Shown piece by piece: positions 1 to 12,900 of a stretch of 64,000 bases of DNA (positions are counted from its first letter, which is position 1; every line of letters starts with the position of its first letter). The position numbers and the translations under genes were made by a program. Below the pieces are notes generated by a model. It was not told where the DNA came from. It did not search any database and saw only the letters and a list, made by a program, of their open reading frames with translations. The stretch comes from Pseudisothecium myosuroides. Its lineage: Eukaryota > Streptophyta > Bryopsida > Hypnales > Lembophyllaceae. The stretch lies in assembly GCA_951799445.1 (NCBI GenBank), contig OX637293.1, forward strand, positions 13,020,001 through 13,084,000, written 5' to 3'.

Positions 1-460
1 ACAAAATTGTAACAAAACAAATGACAAGAGTGAATTTTGTATATTTGTTGTATATCTGTCAAATCTTGCCCCTTCCCAATGGATGCATGCGATGTATCAA
101 AAATAGTGAAGCATACAAAAGCTTCAACATTTGTATATTCATCATAAATATTGACTACTTATTGTTTTCAAAAATTAAATCACAACAATTTACCCTAGAG
201 CAACTAGACTCAATGGAAAAGTGGAAGGAGGCTTGGAAAGTGAAAAAATATCTAAAAACAATATTGAAAAATTCTTGTTATGGATACAAAGAGCAATTGT
301 AGGATTTACAAAATTGGCATTGAAATAGTCAAAATGTGAAATATAATTCTAGAAAATTATATTGAATGTGAAAATTATGACTTTTGATCTAGAATAAATC
401 AGCGTTGACCTTTTGAGGCAACTACTAACTTTAATCTTGTAGAAGGGGATAATAATGAAA

Positions 461-1506
461 AATAAAAATAATTTTTTTTAATTATAGGGGGCTAAGGGTT
501 TAGGCTTTAGTGTCTATTTTGAATGACTATCCATTCAAAAGAGACATCCAAACATGCTACCAAAACTGATCAATCAATCCATAGGAAGGTTTTATTTGTT
601 TACACATATTTCCTTGTATGTATTGGGTTTGAAGCAAAGAAGAGGTTCTCTTGCTTAGACAAAACTTACAAGTAACTTGGGTATTCTTGATAGCATTAGA
701 TGTTTTTCAACCCCTTTGGAGGGCTGTGAGTTCCCCAAAGTTCCCAGCCTATAAAACAGGCCAAAACTGCACTGCAGCAGCTGCGCTAACGTGGCCAAGA
801 GACTGCCACGTCAGTTTCCAGAAAAAAATAAAAAAACTTTGTTTTTCATTTTAAGAATTTCATTTTTTTTTAAAAACAAAACACTTTGTTTTTCATTTTA
901 AGAATTTTATTATTTTATTTTATTTTATTTTTAAAAAAAATCTGGCAGCGGCGTTCTTTAAGGCCTGGGGGAAACAGAGCCGGGAATAGGCCTGAAACGG
1001 CCTTCCAGACCTCCCAAATCTCATCTAATGGTTCCTACTCAAAAGGCATGCTAGATTACAATGTGATGTAATTTGATAAATATAAGTAAAATTTTATAAT
1101 TGTTTATTCTACAAAAGGATGTAGTTGCTTGTTTTTATGCTAATAAAAACAAAAAAAACAAATAATAAATGAAGTCCCTCAAAAGGAGACTTGAAAGAAA
1201 TTACATGAGTATTTTTTGTGAGACTTTGTCTGAATGACTTTATTTTTTGGAATAAGGGACCTATAGCAATTCACAACCACAAGTAGTAGGGAGAAGTGCA
1301 TGTTGTGGAGTCAATGAGCCTATGCTAGGATAAAAATATCATCTAATCTGTGGATATACCGTTGTGGCACTCTCGTGCATTGCATTACACTCTATTGGGT
1401 CTATTGGAGGTGTCTCTTTTTAGTGGATAGTGAATAGATATTCAAAAGGGACACCAAAGTCTAAGTCCCAAACCTCCAAATTAAAAAACTATTTTTATTT
1501 ATTTAT
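461..1506. repeat. Segment flanked by long diverged inverted repeats
   Basis: The sequence at about 461-549 recurs in inverse orientation at about 1406-1506 (shared words include GTGTC.CTTTTGAAT, CTATCCA.T.AAAAGAGACA and a run near TTTTTTAATT). The inner 850 bp has no recognisable gene. It also holds a direct repeat of CTTTGTTTTTCATTTTAAGA (about 836 and 884). It may be a decayed non-autonomous transposon, but no target duplication was found. Confidence 0.5.
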
Positions 1507-1651
1507 TATATTTTCCCTCTCCTAAAAAATTATATCTTATATTTATATTTTATTAATCTCCAAACAATATATATATTTTCTGAATGCACACGTAACAATG
1601 ATTGATATGGGATATGGGATCGTATGCCATATTTGTATGTTGTATCCACAT

Positions 1652-1695
1652 CCACACACACACACACATAGATAGATAGATAGATAGATAGATAT
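1652..1695. repeat. Compound microsatellite (CA)n-(GATA)n
   Basis: A CA run passes directly into about seven GATA units. Simple repeat, likely length-variable between individuals. Confidence 0.9.
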
Positions 1696-1764
1696 ACCTT
1701 GTAACCATTGAAGATGCCTATAACATACTTATCTACAACACAGATATCCTATCACCATAGATGG

Positions 1765-1992
1765 TGTTACTACAAGAGAAAGGGATGTTTTAAGTGAGTT
1801 TTTAAGTATAGTCCTAGACACATGATTTTAAGTAATGACCTTTAAGGAGATTTTCAGCAAAATTTTACTTAAAACACATGTGTTTTAAATAAAATTTTGT
1901 TGAAAATCTCCTTAAAGGTCATTACTTAAAATCATGTGTCTAGGACTATACATAAAAACTCACTTAAAACATCCCTTTCTCTTGTAGTGTGT
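1765..1992. mobile_element. CACTA-like foldback MITE
   Basis: The element spans 1768-1989 (222 bp) and is an almost perfect palindrome with arms of about 105 bp. The right end read in reverse starts CACTACAAGAGAAAGGG; the left end is the same with the first C changed to T. Both sides have TGT (1765-1767 and 1990-1992), a 3-bp target duplication. CACTAC ends plus a 3-bp duplication are the signature of CACTA/EnSpm elements. It has no coding capacity. Such a hairpin, if transcribed, is a natural source of small RNAs. Confidence 0.85.
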
Positions 1993-2519
1993 TTATATCA
2001 TAGGCACCTAGACTCACAAGCTCAAGATCCTAGGCTTGCATACTAGCACCCTTTGAGTGGGGTGGAGTGGGTGTAAAATAATATTTTATGATGGGGTTCA
2101 GAGGGATTGTAATTTTTTAATATTTGGAGGGCAAGCGGGTTGTCTCTTTTCAAGAGATATTGTTAATATTTGTTAATAGTATAGGCAGTTACTGCCTCTT
2201 TTGAGGTGATAGTGTAAAACCATGTACAAGCCTATTAGTAGGGTAGTCAGTGAATAATTTTTGTATACATGGCATGTAGCCATTGAACAAAAATCATTTC
2301 CAATTCCCTACATTGAAACACTCATTTTCCTAATTCACTTCCTTCCTCCTCAATGCTTTTTTTGCGCATCAAATCCTAAATTACATTAAAAATTCAATTT
2401 CTCATTTTCCCATTCCATGTAAAACTTTTACATTCAATCCTAAACCCTAATCTCTTCAACATTTTTTTCTTCAATCTCATGTCTCCTTCTCTTTCTTTGT
2501 CTCCTCGTGTTGCTAAAAT

Positions 2520-2745
2520 TTTCTCAAATGAATTAATTTGAATTCATTCTTTGAACTAAATTACTTTGAATTCATTCTCTGAGCTAAATTAATTTGAATT
2601 CATTCTCTAAACTGAATTCATTCTTTGAAATGAATTAATTTGAATTCATTCTCTCAAATGAAATACTTTAAATTCATTCTCTACAATGAATTTATTTGAA
2701 TTCATTGTCTAAAATGAACTAATTTGAATTTATTCTTCAAAATTA
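2520..2745. repeat. AT-rich minisatellite
   Basis: About seven diverged copies of a unit near 33 bp built on AATTAATTTGAATTCATTCT run in tandem. Many units contain the GAATTC core. No coding content. Confidence 0.8.
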
Positions 2746-3116
2746 ATTATACAATAATTTAATAAAAATCCTTCAATAAATTTAGATTCATTTATTCTCT
2801 ACAACCAATTACATTTTTTAAAGTCAATTGTAATGTATAATTCAAGCAAGGACAGTGAAGGTGAAGAATACTTGAAATAATTCATGCGCACCATGACAAA
2901 TATCAATCTCACACCAATGTGGCAACCATGAGAATTGACACAAAATAACTAGAGACCGGCATCCAAATATAATTGCACTTGCAAGCAAGATCCAAACCTC
3001 TCTCCAGAAATTTGAATCCAGTAAAGGAAAGTGAGAACCCTAAAATCACTTCAACGCTTCATTTTTACACTTCAACAACTCCAAATGGCCAACAACTTTA
3101 ACTGCAATTTTTTATT

Positions 3117-3450
3117 TATTTATTCACAATGCATGGTAGCGGAGGGTGGTTTCAGATTTTTTTAATCTCATCCGACGGCTACTGATTTTTCATTTGGTGG
3201 AGGGGGGAAGGAAAAGGTTGCCATGCAATTCTCAAGAGATAGTTTTCTTTTTGAATCGCAAGGCTATTACTTTTTCAAAGTGGTTATTGTTTTCTTTTCA
3301 AATTGCACGACTGTTATTTTTTTAATTCACATCGCATGGCAGTTGAGGTAGTTTTAGGTTTTGGCTGTTGATTTTTCACTTTGGGAGGGGAAGGGAATAG
3401 GTTGCCTGGCAATTCTCAATGGATAGTCATACTCTTTTTTTTAATCTGTA
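3117..3450. repeat. Two-copy diverged tandem repeat, about 200 bp
   Basis: GCATGGTAGCGGAGG near 3131 recurs as GCATGGCAGTTGAGG near 3333, and GGTTGCCATGCAATTCTCAA near 3216 recurs as GGTTGCCTGGCAATTCTCAA near 3399. It is an old segmental duplication within non-coding DNA. Confidence 0.7.
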
Positions 3451-5060
3451 GCAAGATTTTAATTTTTGATTATAAATGCAAATGAAGAGGACTTTTTTGG
3501 CAAGATTGACACTTTTCTTACGAATATTACAAATTTCTCGCAAGTTAAATCAACTATCACCAATAACTAGTTGTCAAGTACCAATGAAGCTTGATCTTCA
3601 TTATGTTACTATGTTAGTGTAAAGTTAGTGCAACACTGAAAGATTGAAGAAGTCTAAAAATGGCTTTTGAATGGTCAAATAGTTTTTGTTCATATTGAAA
3701 CAATAGGTGAATTTTATTCAGATTTTTATGTACAATTTATGCACTCCTTTGAAATGGGTTCAAGTTATATATTTATATATTTATTTTATATATGATATTG
3801 TTTTAAAATATGTATTTTAGCACTTTCAACTTTTTGCTCTTGAAACTCAATTCTAACATTCATAACTATTTTCTTTTGGCTATTGATCCATGAGTGACCA
3901 TTCCAAGGAACCCACCTTTGGGATTTTTGAGAACTTGAGCAACCTTTGTTGACTTCATAATTTGAAATTTTTGCATGAAATTTATATCATGAAATTTTGT
4001 AGCATGTTAATCACTTTAATCTGCATGTGAAGCTTTGTTTCACATCATTCCTATAAATATTGCAAAAGTTGGAAGTTTTGTATTTCAATGTCAAACTGGG
4101 AAATAAAAAATATATTCTAAAAAATAATTAATTATTATTTTTGGGATTTTGTAGATTGATACCAATTCAAAAACATTTGAACCAATTAGTTCAAAATAAT
4201 GAGGTGAAAATAATGAGGAGTTTTATTCTACAAGCAATTGTGACAGCAGCATATGTGGATTATAGGTCAAATGTCTTGAAACCAAGATTTGGAACCTTGC
4301 TTCTAAGTCATCACAATATTGCAGTATTTGGTTTATACACAAATGAAGCTTCATCAATTCATCCAAGCTTTCAGATCTCACTAAGCTTATAAATATGATC
4401 TTTAATTGTATGTGAATATAACAAAGCCACTAAGTAACGTACAAACTATCAAATTGTATGCCTTGCAATACACAAAACCTATTGCAAAGTTATCCATTGA
4501 TGTGTATGAAATTTGATATACTATAATACAAACACATGTACTTCCACTTTCTATAGTTGGAATCTATATTTGTATGTTTTTATATTGAGCAATGTTATGT
4601 AAGTAGGCGCCGAGAGTTATTTCCTTCAAAAATATTGTTTAGGATTGAAATTTAAAGGGTTAAGTGATTGTTTGAAAGACAACCACATTCATTACATTGC
4701 CTATCAAGGGAGTTTTTCCCCAAAATCTTGGAAAGATTGGAATATTTCTTTCCCAGATATAAAAGGAAGATGGCCATTATACTAGCTTTGCTTAAGTTGG
4801 TGACTTAGTTAGTTGGAGATTAGGATTCTATTATCACTCAAGTTGTAGGTTATCAATTTAAAAAGTCCTCATGATTTTTCCTATACAATTGTAAGTCAAT
4901 TTAAAGGCATCTTGCAATTATGGGGAACCCATGGTTCCCCTATTAGAATACAAAATTATGCATAATTCAAATAATATAGAACTACCTTCTTTAAAGTAAT
5001 AGCCTTGAGACTGAATTCAAGTCCCTATACTCTAGAATTTGAAAGAACTTTTGTGCTATG

Positions 5061-5983
5061 TTATCCCCTAAAGGACCGGCATGCGTTTTTTGGGTAGGTC
5101 CGTGTGACTAGAGATTTCTATATTTTAAGCTGAAATTTTAATAGAAGGTGGGTGCGAGGAATATCTTTCATATGCACTAATTTCAAGACATTTGGAAACA
5201 GGAGTCAAAAGTTATGGCCAAATATGTTACTTTTTTTGTAACTGGGCAGTCGGGCAGCAAGAAAAACTTGGCAAAAATTTGATTTTTTTTTTTTAATATT
5301 TTTTTTCTTGTAGATTATATTTTTGTCTTTCTGGAAAGCTTTGATTCATTTCATTTGGAATTGTTATGAGAAAGTTATGGACATTCTTGTTTTTCGGGCA
5401 GTTAGAGCATCTTCTTGAAAAAAATAATTTGTAGTAATCATTTCTAAATGCTATTTTTGCAATTAAAAAAAATAAAAATAAAATCATGGTTTAGTTTACT
5501 TGCTAGAACAATCTCACCATTGGGATTAGTGTATTTTAATTCCATCTAAAATATATTAATGCTTTAGATTTTCCTTTTATCTCGTACCTACTTCTACTTA
5601 ATAAATTTTTTAGGAATGATAATTAAGTTTTTTTGAATATTTTTTTTTTCCCTAGACTCTCAACTCAATTCTCCACTATAAAGATTTGAAGCTCAAAACT
5701 CTGTAGTGCAAAAATTTTAAGTGAAAAATGTTGAAAGTCAAAAAATCTAGTCCTGCAATGTGCTGAAATACTTGTTTTTTCCACTTTAAACGCAAATATC
5801 TTGCAATCTGAGCGGTCAAAAATTCTGAAATTTTTTCCACACATTCTCATACTAGTTAGGTGTAAGATACTATGGTTAGATGTGCAAAAAAAACATTTTT
5901 CATTTTTTTTTACTCCTTGCTATAGAAATGGCAGTTTTGATGGTTTTTTGGCAAAAAAAATGCCTTGGGCCTTTAGGGGTTAT
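5061..5983. mobile_element. TTAA-family transposon copy A (TTAT duplication)
   Basis: The element spans 5065-5979 (915 bp). The left end CCCCTAAAGGACC mirrors the right end GGGCCTTTAGGGG. It is flanked by TTAT on both sides (5061-5064, 5980-5983). Because TTAT is not a palindrome, this copy shows that the duplication is a true 4-bp direct repeat. The interior is AT-rich with no ORF over 120 codons and is colinear with copy C and inverse to copies D and F. Confidence 0.8.
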
Positions 5984-6569
5984 TCCAGGATTGGACCTAG
6001 TGCGAGACCAGGCAATCAATACCCTCATTACTTTAGAAAAATTCACTTTAGAAAAATTCTATTGTGAGGTAACAGGCTCTAAAATCGCCCACCCTATTCA
6101 AATATACATTGCTTGTACATGTAACTATTTCATAGCCTTCAGTGATGTACAAAAACTGTACATTTTTAGGAGATGGGCGATTTTAGAGCCCTATGCCACT
6201 TCAACTTCAAAATTTCATAACTAATTCTAGAAAGCTCCAAAAAATATGAAACAACTTGGATTAGATGCCAATTCCTATTGTCTTTCAAGGAAAATTTACT
6301 GAAAAATATTTCGAGATGTTTTACCTCCCCAAAATTCAGTTTCAGCTCTTAAGTGGGTGATTTCTGAACGTGTTACCTTAGTTTGAAAATAACACAAATG
6401 TATTGCAATCAATGATATTGTGACAAGTGCAAGATATTCCAGAAAGTCAATGAAGAGAACATCATAGTGTATACCCATTGCCTAGGATTTGATGAAAGAA
6501 TGTTGTCTTCTTCCTCCCCAATCCCTAGTGTTTTTTTTCAGGCCTTGTGAGGCCCAAATGCCTCAAAAA
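5984..6569. other. Non-coding stretch left of LRRC45
   Basis: It contains a loose inverted pair: TCTAAAATCGCCCA near 6079 and TGGGCGATTTTAGAG near 6174, which could form a hairpin of about 110 bp. No gene was recognised. Confidence 0.4.
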
Positions 6570-6830
6570 AAATGGGTTGCATCAAGCCTATATTTGAAGA
6601 AAAATTTGAAGAAAAATTGGATGATAATGCCAAATTGCTCCAAATATTTTAAAAATTTTGGATGAAATTGCCAATTTTAAATGAAACTCATCCAAATATG
6701 TGGATGAAAAGATAGTTCTATCCAAAATATAGATGAATACTAAAATATTTGGCTACAGCATTTTCATTTTCTCATATGTTGCCACTTCAGCACTTCTCTA
6801 AAAAAACAAAACAAAAAACCTGCCAATCCC
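6570..6830. repeat. Degenerate dispersed repeat just upstream of LRRC45
   Basis: It shares an ordered set of words with 31790-31980: GGATGAAA, ATCCAAAA.AT.GATGAAT, TGCCAC.T..GCACTT and an A-rich end. It ends about 150 bp before the LRRC45 start codon and may overlap its promoter. Confidence 0.45.
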
Positions 6831-6977
6831 TATGAGACACATTAAGTTAGGGTTTGATGAGACAAGGCATTCGTATTAGGGTTTGATAACAGAAGGCTTT
6901 CCTTTTCCCGATTGCCATTAGGGTTTGACGCGACAAGGCTGCCTTCCACTTCCCGATCGCCATCTCGCCTCTCCACG

Positions 6978-9900
6978 ATGAATCCATCAACTCGAACTCT
7001 TTACCAACGGATTCAAAGCTCCGACGACTCCGAAGAACCACCTCCCAACAACGAAACCTCACATTCTCAACCCAAACACCCCCAACCGCACAACACCTCT
7101 TCCTCCTCCTCCTCCGAGCCCTCACCACCCTGCATCCCAACCCTCATTCCCAAAAAACCCGTCATGATCGAAATCAAAGGCCAGACCCCTCACCGCGGCC
7201 AAGACGGCGTCTACGCACTCGCACACGACCAACAAACGAACCCTAACCCTAACGATACAATCCTAATGACTCCCGAGAGATTGGCGGACACGCAGACGAG
7301 AGGGAGGAGTAGCTCGACGCTGGATCGGGTGAAGCGGTTGCAGGAACGGGCGGGGGGGATGGCGGACGGGATCCAGGAGCGGATGCGAGAGAGATGCTTT
7401 GGAAGTAGTTACGGGAAACGTGGGTCGCGGAGGTTTTATGGTGGCGGGGAAAGGAAATCGTTGTTGTTTCATGACGATGTGGTTGCGGAGAAGCCTGCGT
7501 TGGAAATGGAGGCGAGGCGAGATGGTGTTTTGAAAGTTTCGGATCGGTCTTTTTGCGAAAATGGTGAGATCCTGTTAGGGTTTGGATCTTGAGGATTTGT
7601 TGGCGGTGGTGGAACTTGTGACTGAGAATTGCTATAATCGCAACATTCCACAACATAAAAAAATTCAAGATCTCAAGCAGTGCTGATCTACTGATCATGT
7701 TGAACAGTGATCGACAAGAGGGAACTAGTTACCTGAGTGAGATGAATCAGGATGATGCGCAATTTGATGTTTAATTCAAATCAGCAATGATATTATCCAA
7801 TTGAGGTGGTAACCACATTACAATTTGATGCCTAATTCAAATCAGCAATGGTATTATTCAGTTGAGAGAGGTGGTAACCACATTTAGGGTTGAAGACTTA
7901 GTGTGGGATACGTACTTTTGATAAAGTCTGGAACCCTCGAATATGCTTTGTAAGTTGAGTGATTTTTTTCCAATTTTTCCAATAAATCTGCATGGGGTAT
8001 GGAAACCCTAACCCTAATTGAGTCTACTTTTGTTGTGAAGCAGGGTGTGAAGCGTTGCTGCGTGCCATTAAGAACAATGACAAGCTCGTGGGGCTTGACC
8101 TCAGTGGTATGATTTTTCAAAGGTTTCAAGGTTGATCTCTCAGTCAGCGGATGCCTTTGTTGATTCCAATGTAGAATGTTGTGATTTTAATCTTGAATGA
8201 AATAGTAACAATCAACACTGCATGGTTATAGGTTGAATCAATTTCTGTGGAATTTATCTTCGTATTACAGGGTGCAATATCTACAAAGGAGATGATCTAG
8301 CTCAAATTGTTCGTAGTGCCACATCACTAAAGAGGTTTCTGTGTTTTGTTTCCAGTTTATAATTTCTGTTGCTCTTCTGTGGTCAGTGACTTCAGCTTTA
8401 CTTTAAGAATGCGAATGATTTATATCAACTCTAAACAAGTTGGTCGCCACAACTGGGTGCCCGTCTTGATATTTGATTGTTTGATCTCACAAGCTCTTGA
8501 ACGAAAAGAGTGACACCGAATTCACATGTAGTTGAACCTTTGAATGTACGAACATGCATTGGTAAACACAATAGGGTGCTTGGCATGATAGTTGGTTATT
8601 AAATTTCACAAAAATTTGAACAATAAGAATGAAAAACTATTCTTGTGTGACGAGTTGAATCTTGGGATGCAGGCTGTCATTGGAGTGGAATAGCTTGGGA
8701 TTGGCGCGTACAGGGATATCAGCTCTCTCTTCAGCCATATCGTCCAACCGTTCTCTCAAGGAGGTGTCATTCTGAGCTCTACTCTTCCAAGTCATTTACA
8801 TTTCATTCGCTTGTGTTAAAATATCATCTTTTAAAATTGTTGTTGCAATCTATGTCGGTAATGAGAATGGACCGTATCAGGTTGACCTGCGGAGCAATCG
8901 AATAGGTCCATCAACGGCAGCAGCTCTAGCACATGCACTTCAATGCAACTGCTCTCTCACATGTCTTGGTACCTAGTGATTTCAAGGTTCCATTTGAATC
9001 CTGTTGAAATGATCATGCCAGTGCTTTCTCTTGCCCTACCTAGCATGGAGTTTCATCTCTCTTCATAACATTCTTGAGCAGCATCGCAAGACCCGTTCCT
9101 ATATTCTTGGAATTTCTTTAGTTTCAGTTTCAATGACAAAAGAAACGACCTTGCGCCAATTTCTTATCTGTAAGTTTTTTGGCTTTATACCAAGGGGAGG
9201 AGGCCTTACATTGACAAAGCTACATCTGCAATGAATGCTAGGAACTTTTGAGTAATTTGCTACGTGAAAAGCGAGCCGATATTACAGCATTTCAGAGCTC
9301 TTGTACCATAGCTATTTGTTTGGTGATGAATCAGGAGAATGTTATGGGCCTCTATTCTAGGGGTTGGAAGGGATCCAATAACGTTGTTCGAGAATGTTTT
9401 GTTCCTTGCAATAGAGGGAGTGAGAGCAAGTGTACACAAATGTGGCTGAATTTAGCAAAAACTTCTACCAGGAACTTCTTATCGCTACGAAATGTGTGGA
9501 ATACCAGTGTTAAATATGAATTTTTAGCACATTCAGCAGCATTTTTTGCAGCTTGAGCTAATTATGAAATCACTTTTGGGACCACTGATCAGAGCTTGAA
9601 AGACACCCTTCTTGCTTTCCCATAGAAAGACATGGTGCACCAGATTATGCTTGCATCTCCACCTTGTTCAGATTGTTCGATAATGTTTACTGCTTTGCTT
9701 TGTGGGCGTGGCAACTGTCTGTAGACTTGCGGTGGAATGAGATTGGGCCGGGAGGTGCGGCAGCTTTAGTGGCCATGCTGCAACGGAACCATTGTCTCAC
9801 CGAGATTCGACTCGTGGGCAATGGCATTCCCCCGTCCATGCAAGCCCAGATTGATGAGATGCTGGAGAAGAATCGTCGAGGCAAGCTCTTCCAACCAGCT

Positions 9901-12900
9901 GCTGGCCCTCCACTTCTGGAGGATCGTCCTTTCGCTGAATCTGGCCGTATTGGACTGGTAAATAACTTGGTGTATCCTCTAACCATTTATCACTCTTGAG
10001 TAACGTACAAGCAACCATTTTCAGCTCTGCCTAAATAACACCTGGAATATGAGCATGAAAGACAAGAGAAGACATAGTAATATGTGTTCTCTAGAATGTT
10101 ATGCGATATGCTCTTTACTAGTTATAGCCATACGGTATTCATTAAAATGGCAGATTTCAGTGAAATTGGGGTTGTTTCAGTTGCTGGACAAAATCTCAGA
10201 TTTATACTAGTCTTTTTTCTATTGCTCCTGGCACTTGGACAATTTGGTGCTCTGGAACATGCCATTTTTAATGAAATTGACCTCTTGCGATGAAATCAGT
10301 TGAATAATTGTTTGCTGGCACTTGCACAGAACTCCAGATTTAATTCGAAGGAGATGAGTGACGTGAATCTTGAGCGAATTGCTTCCCTCCAGAAAGAGAT
10401 TGATAGTCTCCGTCAAGAAATGGCATGTTGATTTCCTTTTCACCTCTCTTTGGCCGTTCTCTAATCACAGCCTGATTTCTAATTATGGTTTGTGGAAAAA
10501 CAAATTGGATCTTTGATTTGCTGCACAAACCTGATTTCCACGTAAGAGTTGATATTCAAAGCATGTAGTGCTTGCTTATTTCTCACCAATGAAATGATTG
10601 GATTTCACAGGAAGCTTGCAGGACAGAATTGTATGAGGTGCAGTTACAGAAAGTTGCCGCTGAAACACAACTTGAGGTTCGTCACCGCTACCATCTGAAA
10701 CAATATCTGTTCATGTATTATGATTGCATAGTTTAGGGAATATCATTCTAATACCAAAGTTTATAGTCATATTCTGGCAAATTTCCATCGCTTTATGTGC
10801 ATTTTTTTATTTTCCTTGCCAGGCCTCTTTCTCATAGTCTTAACACGTCATTTACTACCTTTGGCTTTGGTACCAGAGTGTACAGGTTGAGCTCAAGGAA
10901 GAGAACCTGTTGCGGAAATTTATCGAGAAAGAAACTGGAGACTTCAAGTCGGAAATAAATTTGTCCAAACAGGTTTGCAGCCCCTCACCTAAATTTCTGC
11001 AATGCCATATTAGATAAGAGACACTAAAATTGCTAAGGGACTCGATTTTGTCCAATATACTGACCCCAGTTACTAACAGCAACTTGTCTATTCCTTCTCG
11101 GTTGGCCTAATTAGCAAGTAGTGTAAGCATGACTTTGCTAATTGTCCAAGGTCACTGATCTATCAAAGGAAATGGGATTGTTCTACTGTCATTTATAGTA
11201 CTCTCTATGCCATAATACTAGTTCTTTTTTCAGTAATTAATAGTGTTAAGAATTTGGTAAAGATTTTTTTTAAATGCATGAAAGTGGATTTTATTAATAG
11301 TAATCCCTACGTGGGACAGAGAAATTGATGAATTCCTAAGCTCGAATGTATCTCACTCGTACAAATGTTAAAATATGCAAATAGTACCTCTTCCTTCTAT
11401 AGATTTATGGATTATCTTTCAACTTCAAACCAAGAGGCTGAATAACAATTTGTACATCCTATATTTGAAATAACAGAAAGTTCAGGACCTGGAGGACAAG
11501 TTGAAACGGAATGATCAAACAGCTGCAATGAAATTCGCATCACTTAATGTACGTCCTAATTTGGTTTCTAATTCCAACTGCTTAGCCTGTTTGTCAAAAG
11601 TTACTTTTGAGCCCACTGCTGGCTTGTCCTTTGTAACTTAGTCGTACTGTACTGCATTGGCTTGTCCTTTGTAGTTAAACTGTACTGTGTTGACTTGTCC
11701 AGTGTAGTTGCGAAACTATTTTATTTTGAAGAGACTGTGTATGCTTGCAATTCAATGGAGTCAGATTGTGTACTGTTTTGTGCTGACGAAACAGTCCGAG
11801 GTGATGGAGGCAAGGGAGAAGGTACACCAAGCGCAAGTTGCTGAAGCCGAAACCAGAAGAGAAAACAAGCATCTCAAGGATCAGGTAATAAATTTCAATT
11901 ATAATATTCCGATATTTTATGTTTTCTTGTTTTCCCATAGTTTTAGGTCTGGTTTATATTCTTATTTTTTTTTAAATTAGTAAATTCTTTAATAAACTTT
12001 TAATGGATATAATTCTTCTTGTCTTTCCTCCAAATGCTGCATCTCATTACAATTGCAATTTTGTCTTTGATGGGTAGATGGCAAGGATTCAAGCAGAGAG
12101 TAAAACCCGCATGGAGGCAACTGAAGGTTTAACCCTTAAATCAAATACAAAAATTTTGTACTGTAATTCAGTCACTTCATTTGATCTAGGAATGGTTCGC
12201 AATACAGGACAGGAGAACTTGCTTCAGACCACTATGCACTTTCGTACTGTGATGTAATAGAATTCTGCTTGAGAACCTATAGTTTTTTTAATTTTTAACT
12301 TGCTATAGATTTTAGACCTCTGAACCTTAAACATCAAATTTTGGCACTTTGAAACATGATCATGATTGCTTAGATTTTGGACAACTGCCCAAAGCTTTGG
12401 CACTCTCAAATGCGCCAATCAATGTCAGGAATATGCTGTTAATTTAGTCGTGTGAGCATGCAGAAAGGGCAAAGAATGATGTAGATTACAAGTTGTCAAT
12501 AATAAAGAGACTAGAAGCAGAAATTGCAGAACTAAACCTAAAGCAAAAGGAAGAGGTGGATTCTGTGCACACAAAACTCACTTCGCAGATAAAAAATCTT
12601 GAGATTGCAAGAGACAAAGCGATCCAGGTGAGTAAGTCAAAGGATACCATACCAAGTTCCACATTGCCTTTGAGTTCCATTATATATGAGGTTCCCAATT
12701 TACTCTTTGATTTAGTTGATTATATTTTTTCACAATTTTAACCCTTAAAAGGACAGGCTGGTGATCGTGGAAATCATCCCTTTTGGTATTTGTGTGAATC
12801 ATTGGCTGAAAAAAATCCAAAAGCACTTGTTGGAAGTCAAAGAATTGTACAAGACCTCCCCTTTCATGAATAGTTGCACTTTTGTCCTTAATAGAAGGAT

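Larger units (their letters stand above)
1993..5060. other. Gene-poor AT-rich DNA
   Basis: Apart from the minisatellite at 2520-2745 and the tandem repeat at 3117-3450, nothing recognisable was seen. The 83-codon ORF at 4141-4392 has no family features. Confidence 0.5.

Noticed and set aside
1..302. A 93-codon ORF at the left edge
   Set aside because: AT-rich, no family features, next to repeat DNA; not enough to call a gene.
5665..6224. Several overlapping ORFs of 60-114 codons
   Set aside because: They lie in or across the end of TTAA-family copy A; equivalent frames are not kept in the other copies.
7249..7698. A 149-codon ORF on - antisense to LRRC45 exon 1
   Set aside because: It is the shadow of the GC-skewed coding exon, Ser/Pro/His-rich without family features; the + strand exon is supported by phase and splice sites.
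9664..9999. A 111-codon ORF taken as a separate gene
   Set aside because: It is LRRC45 exon 6 plus flanking intron; the acceptor at 9724 and donor at 9958 keep phase with neighbours.
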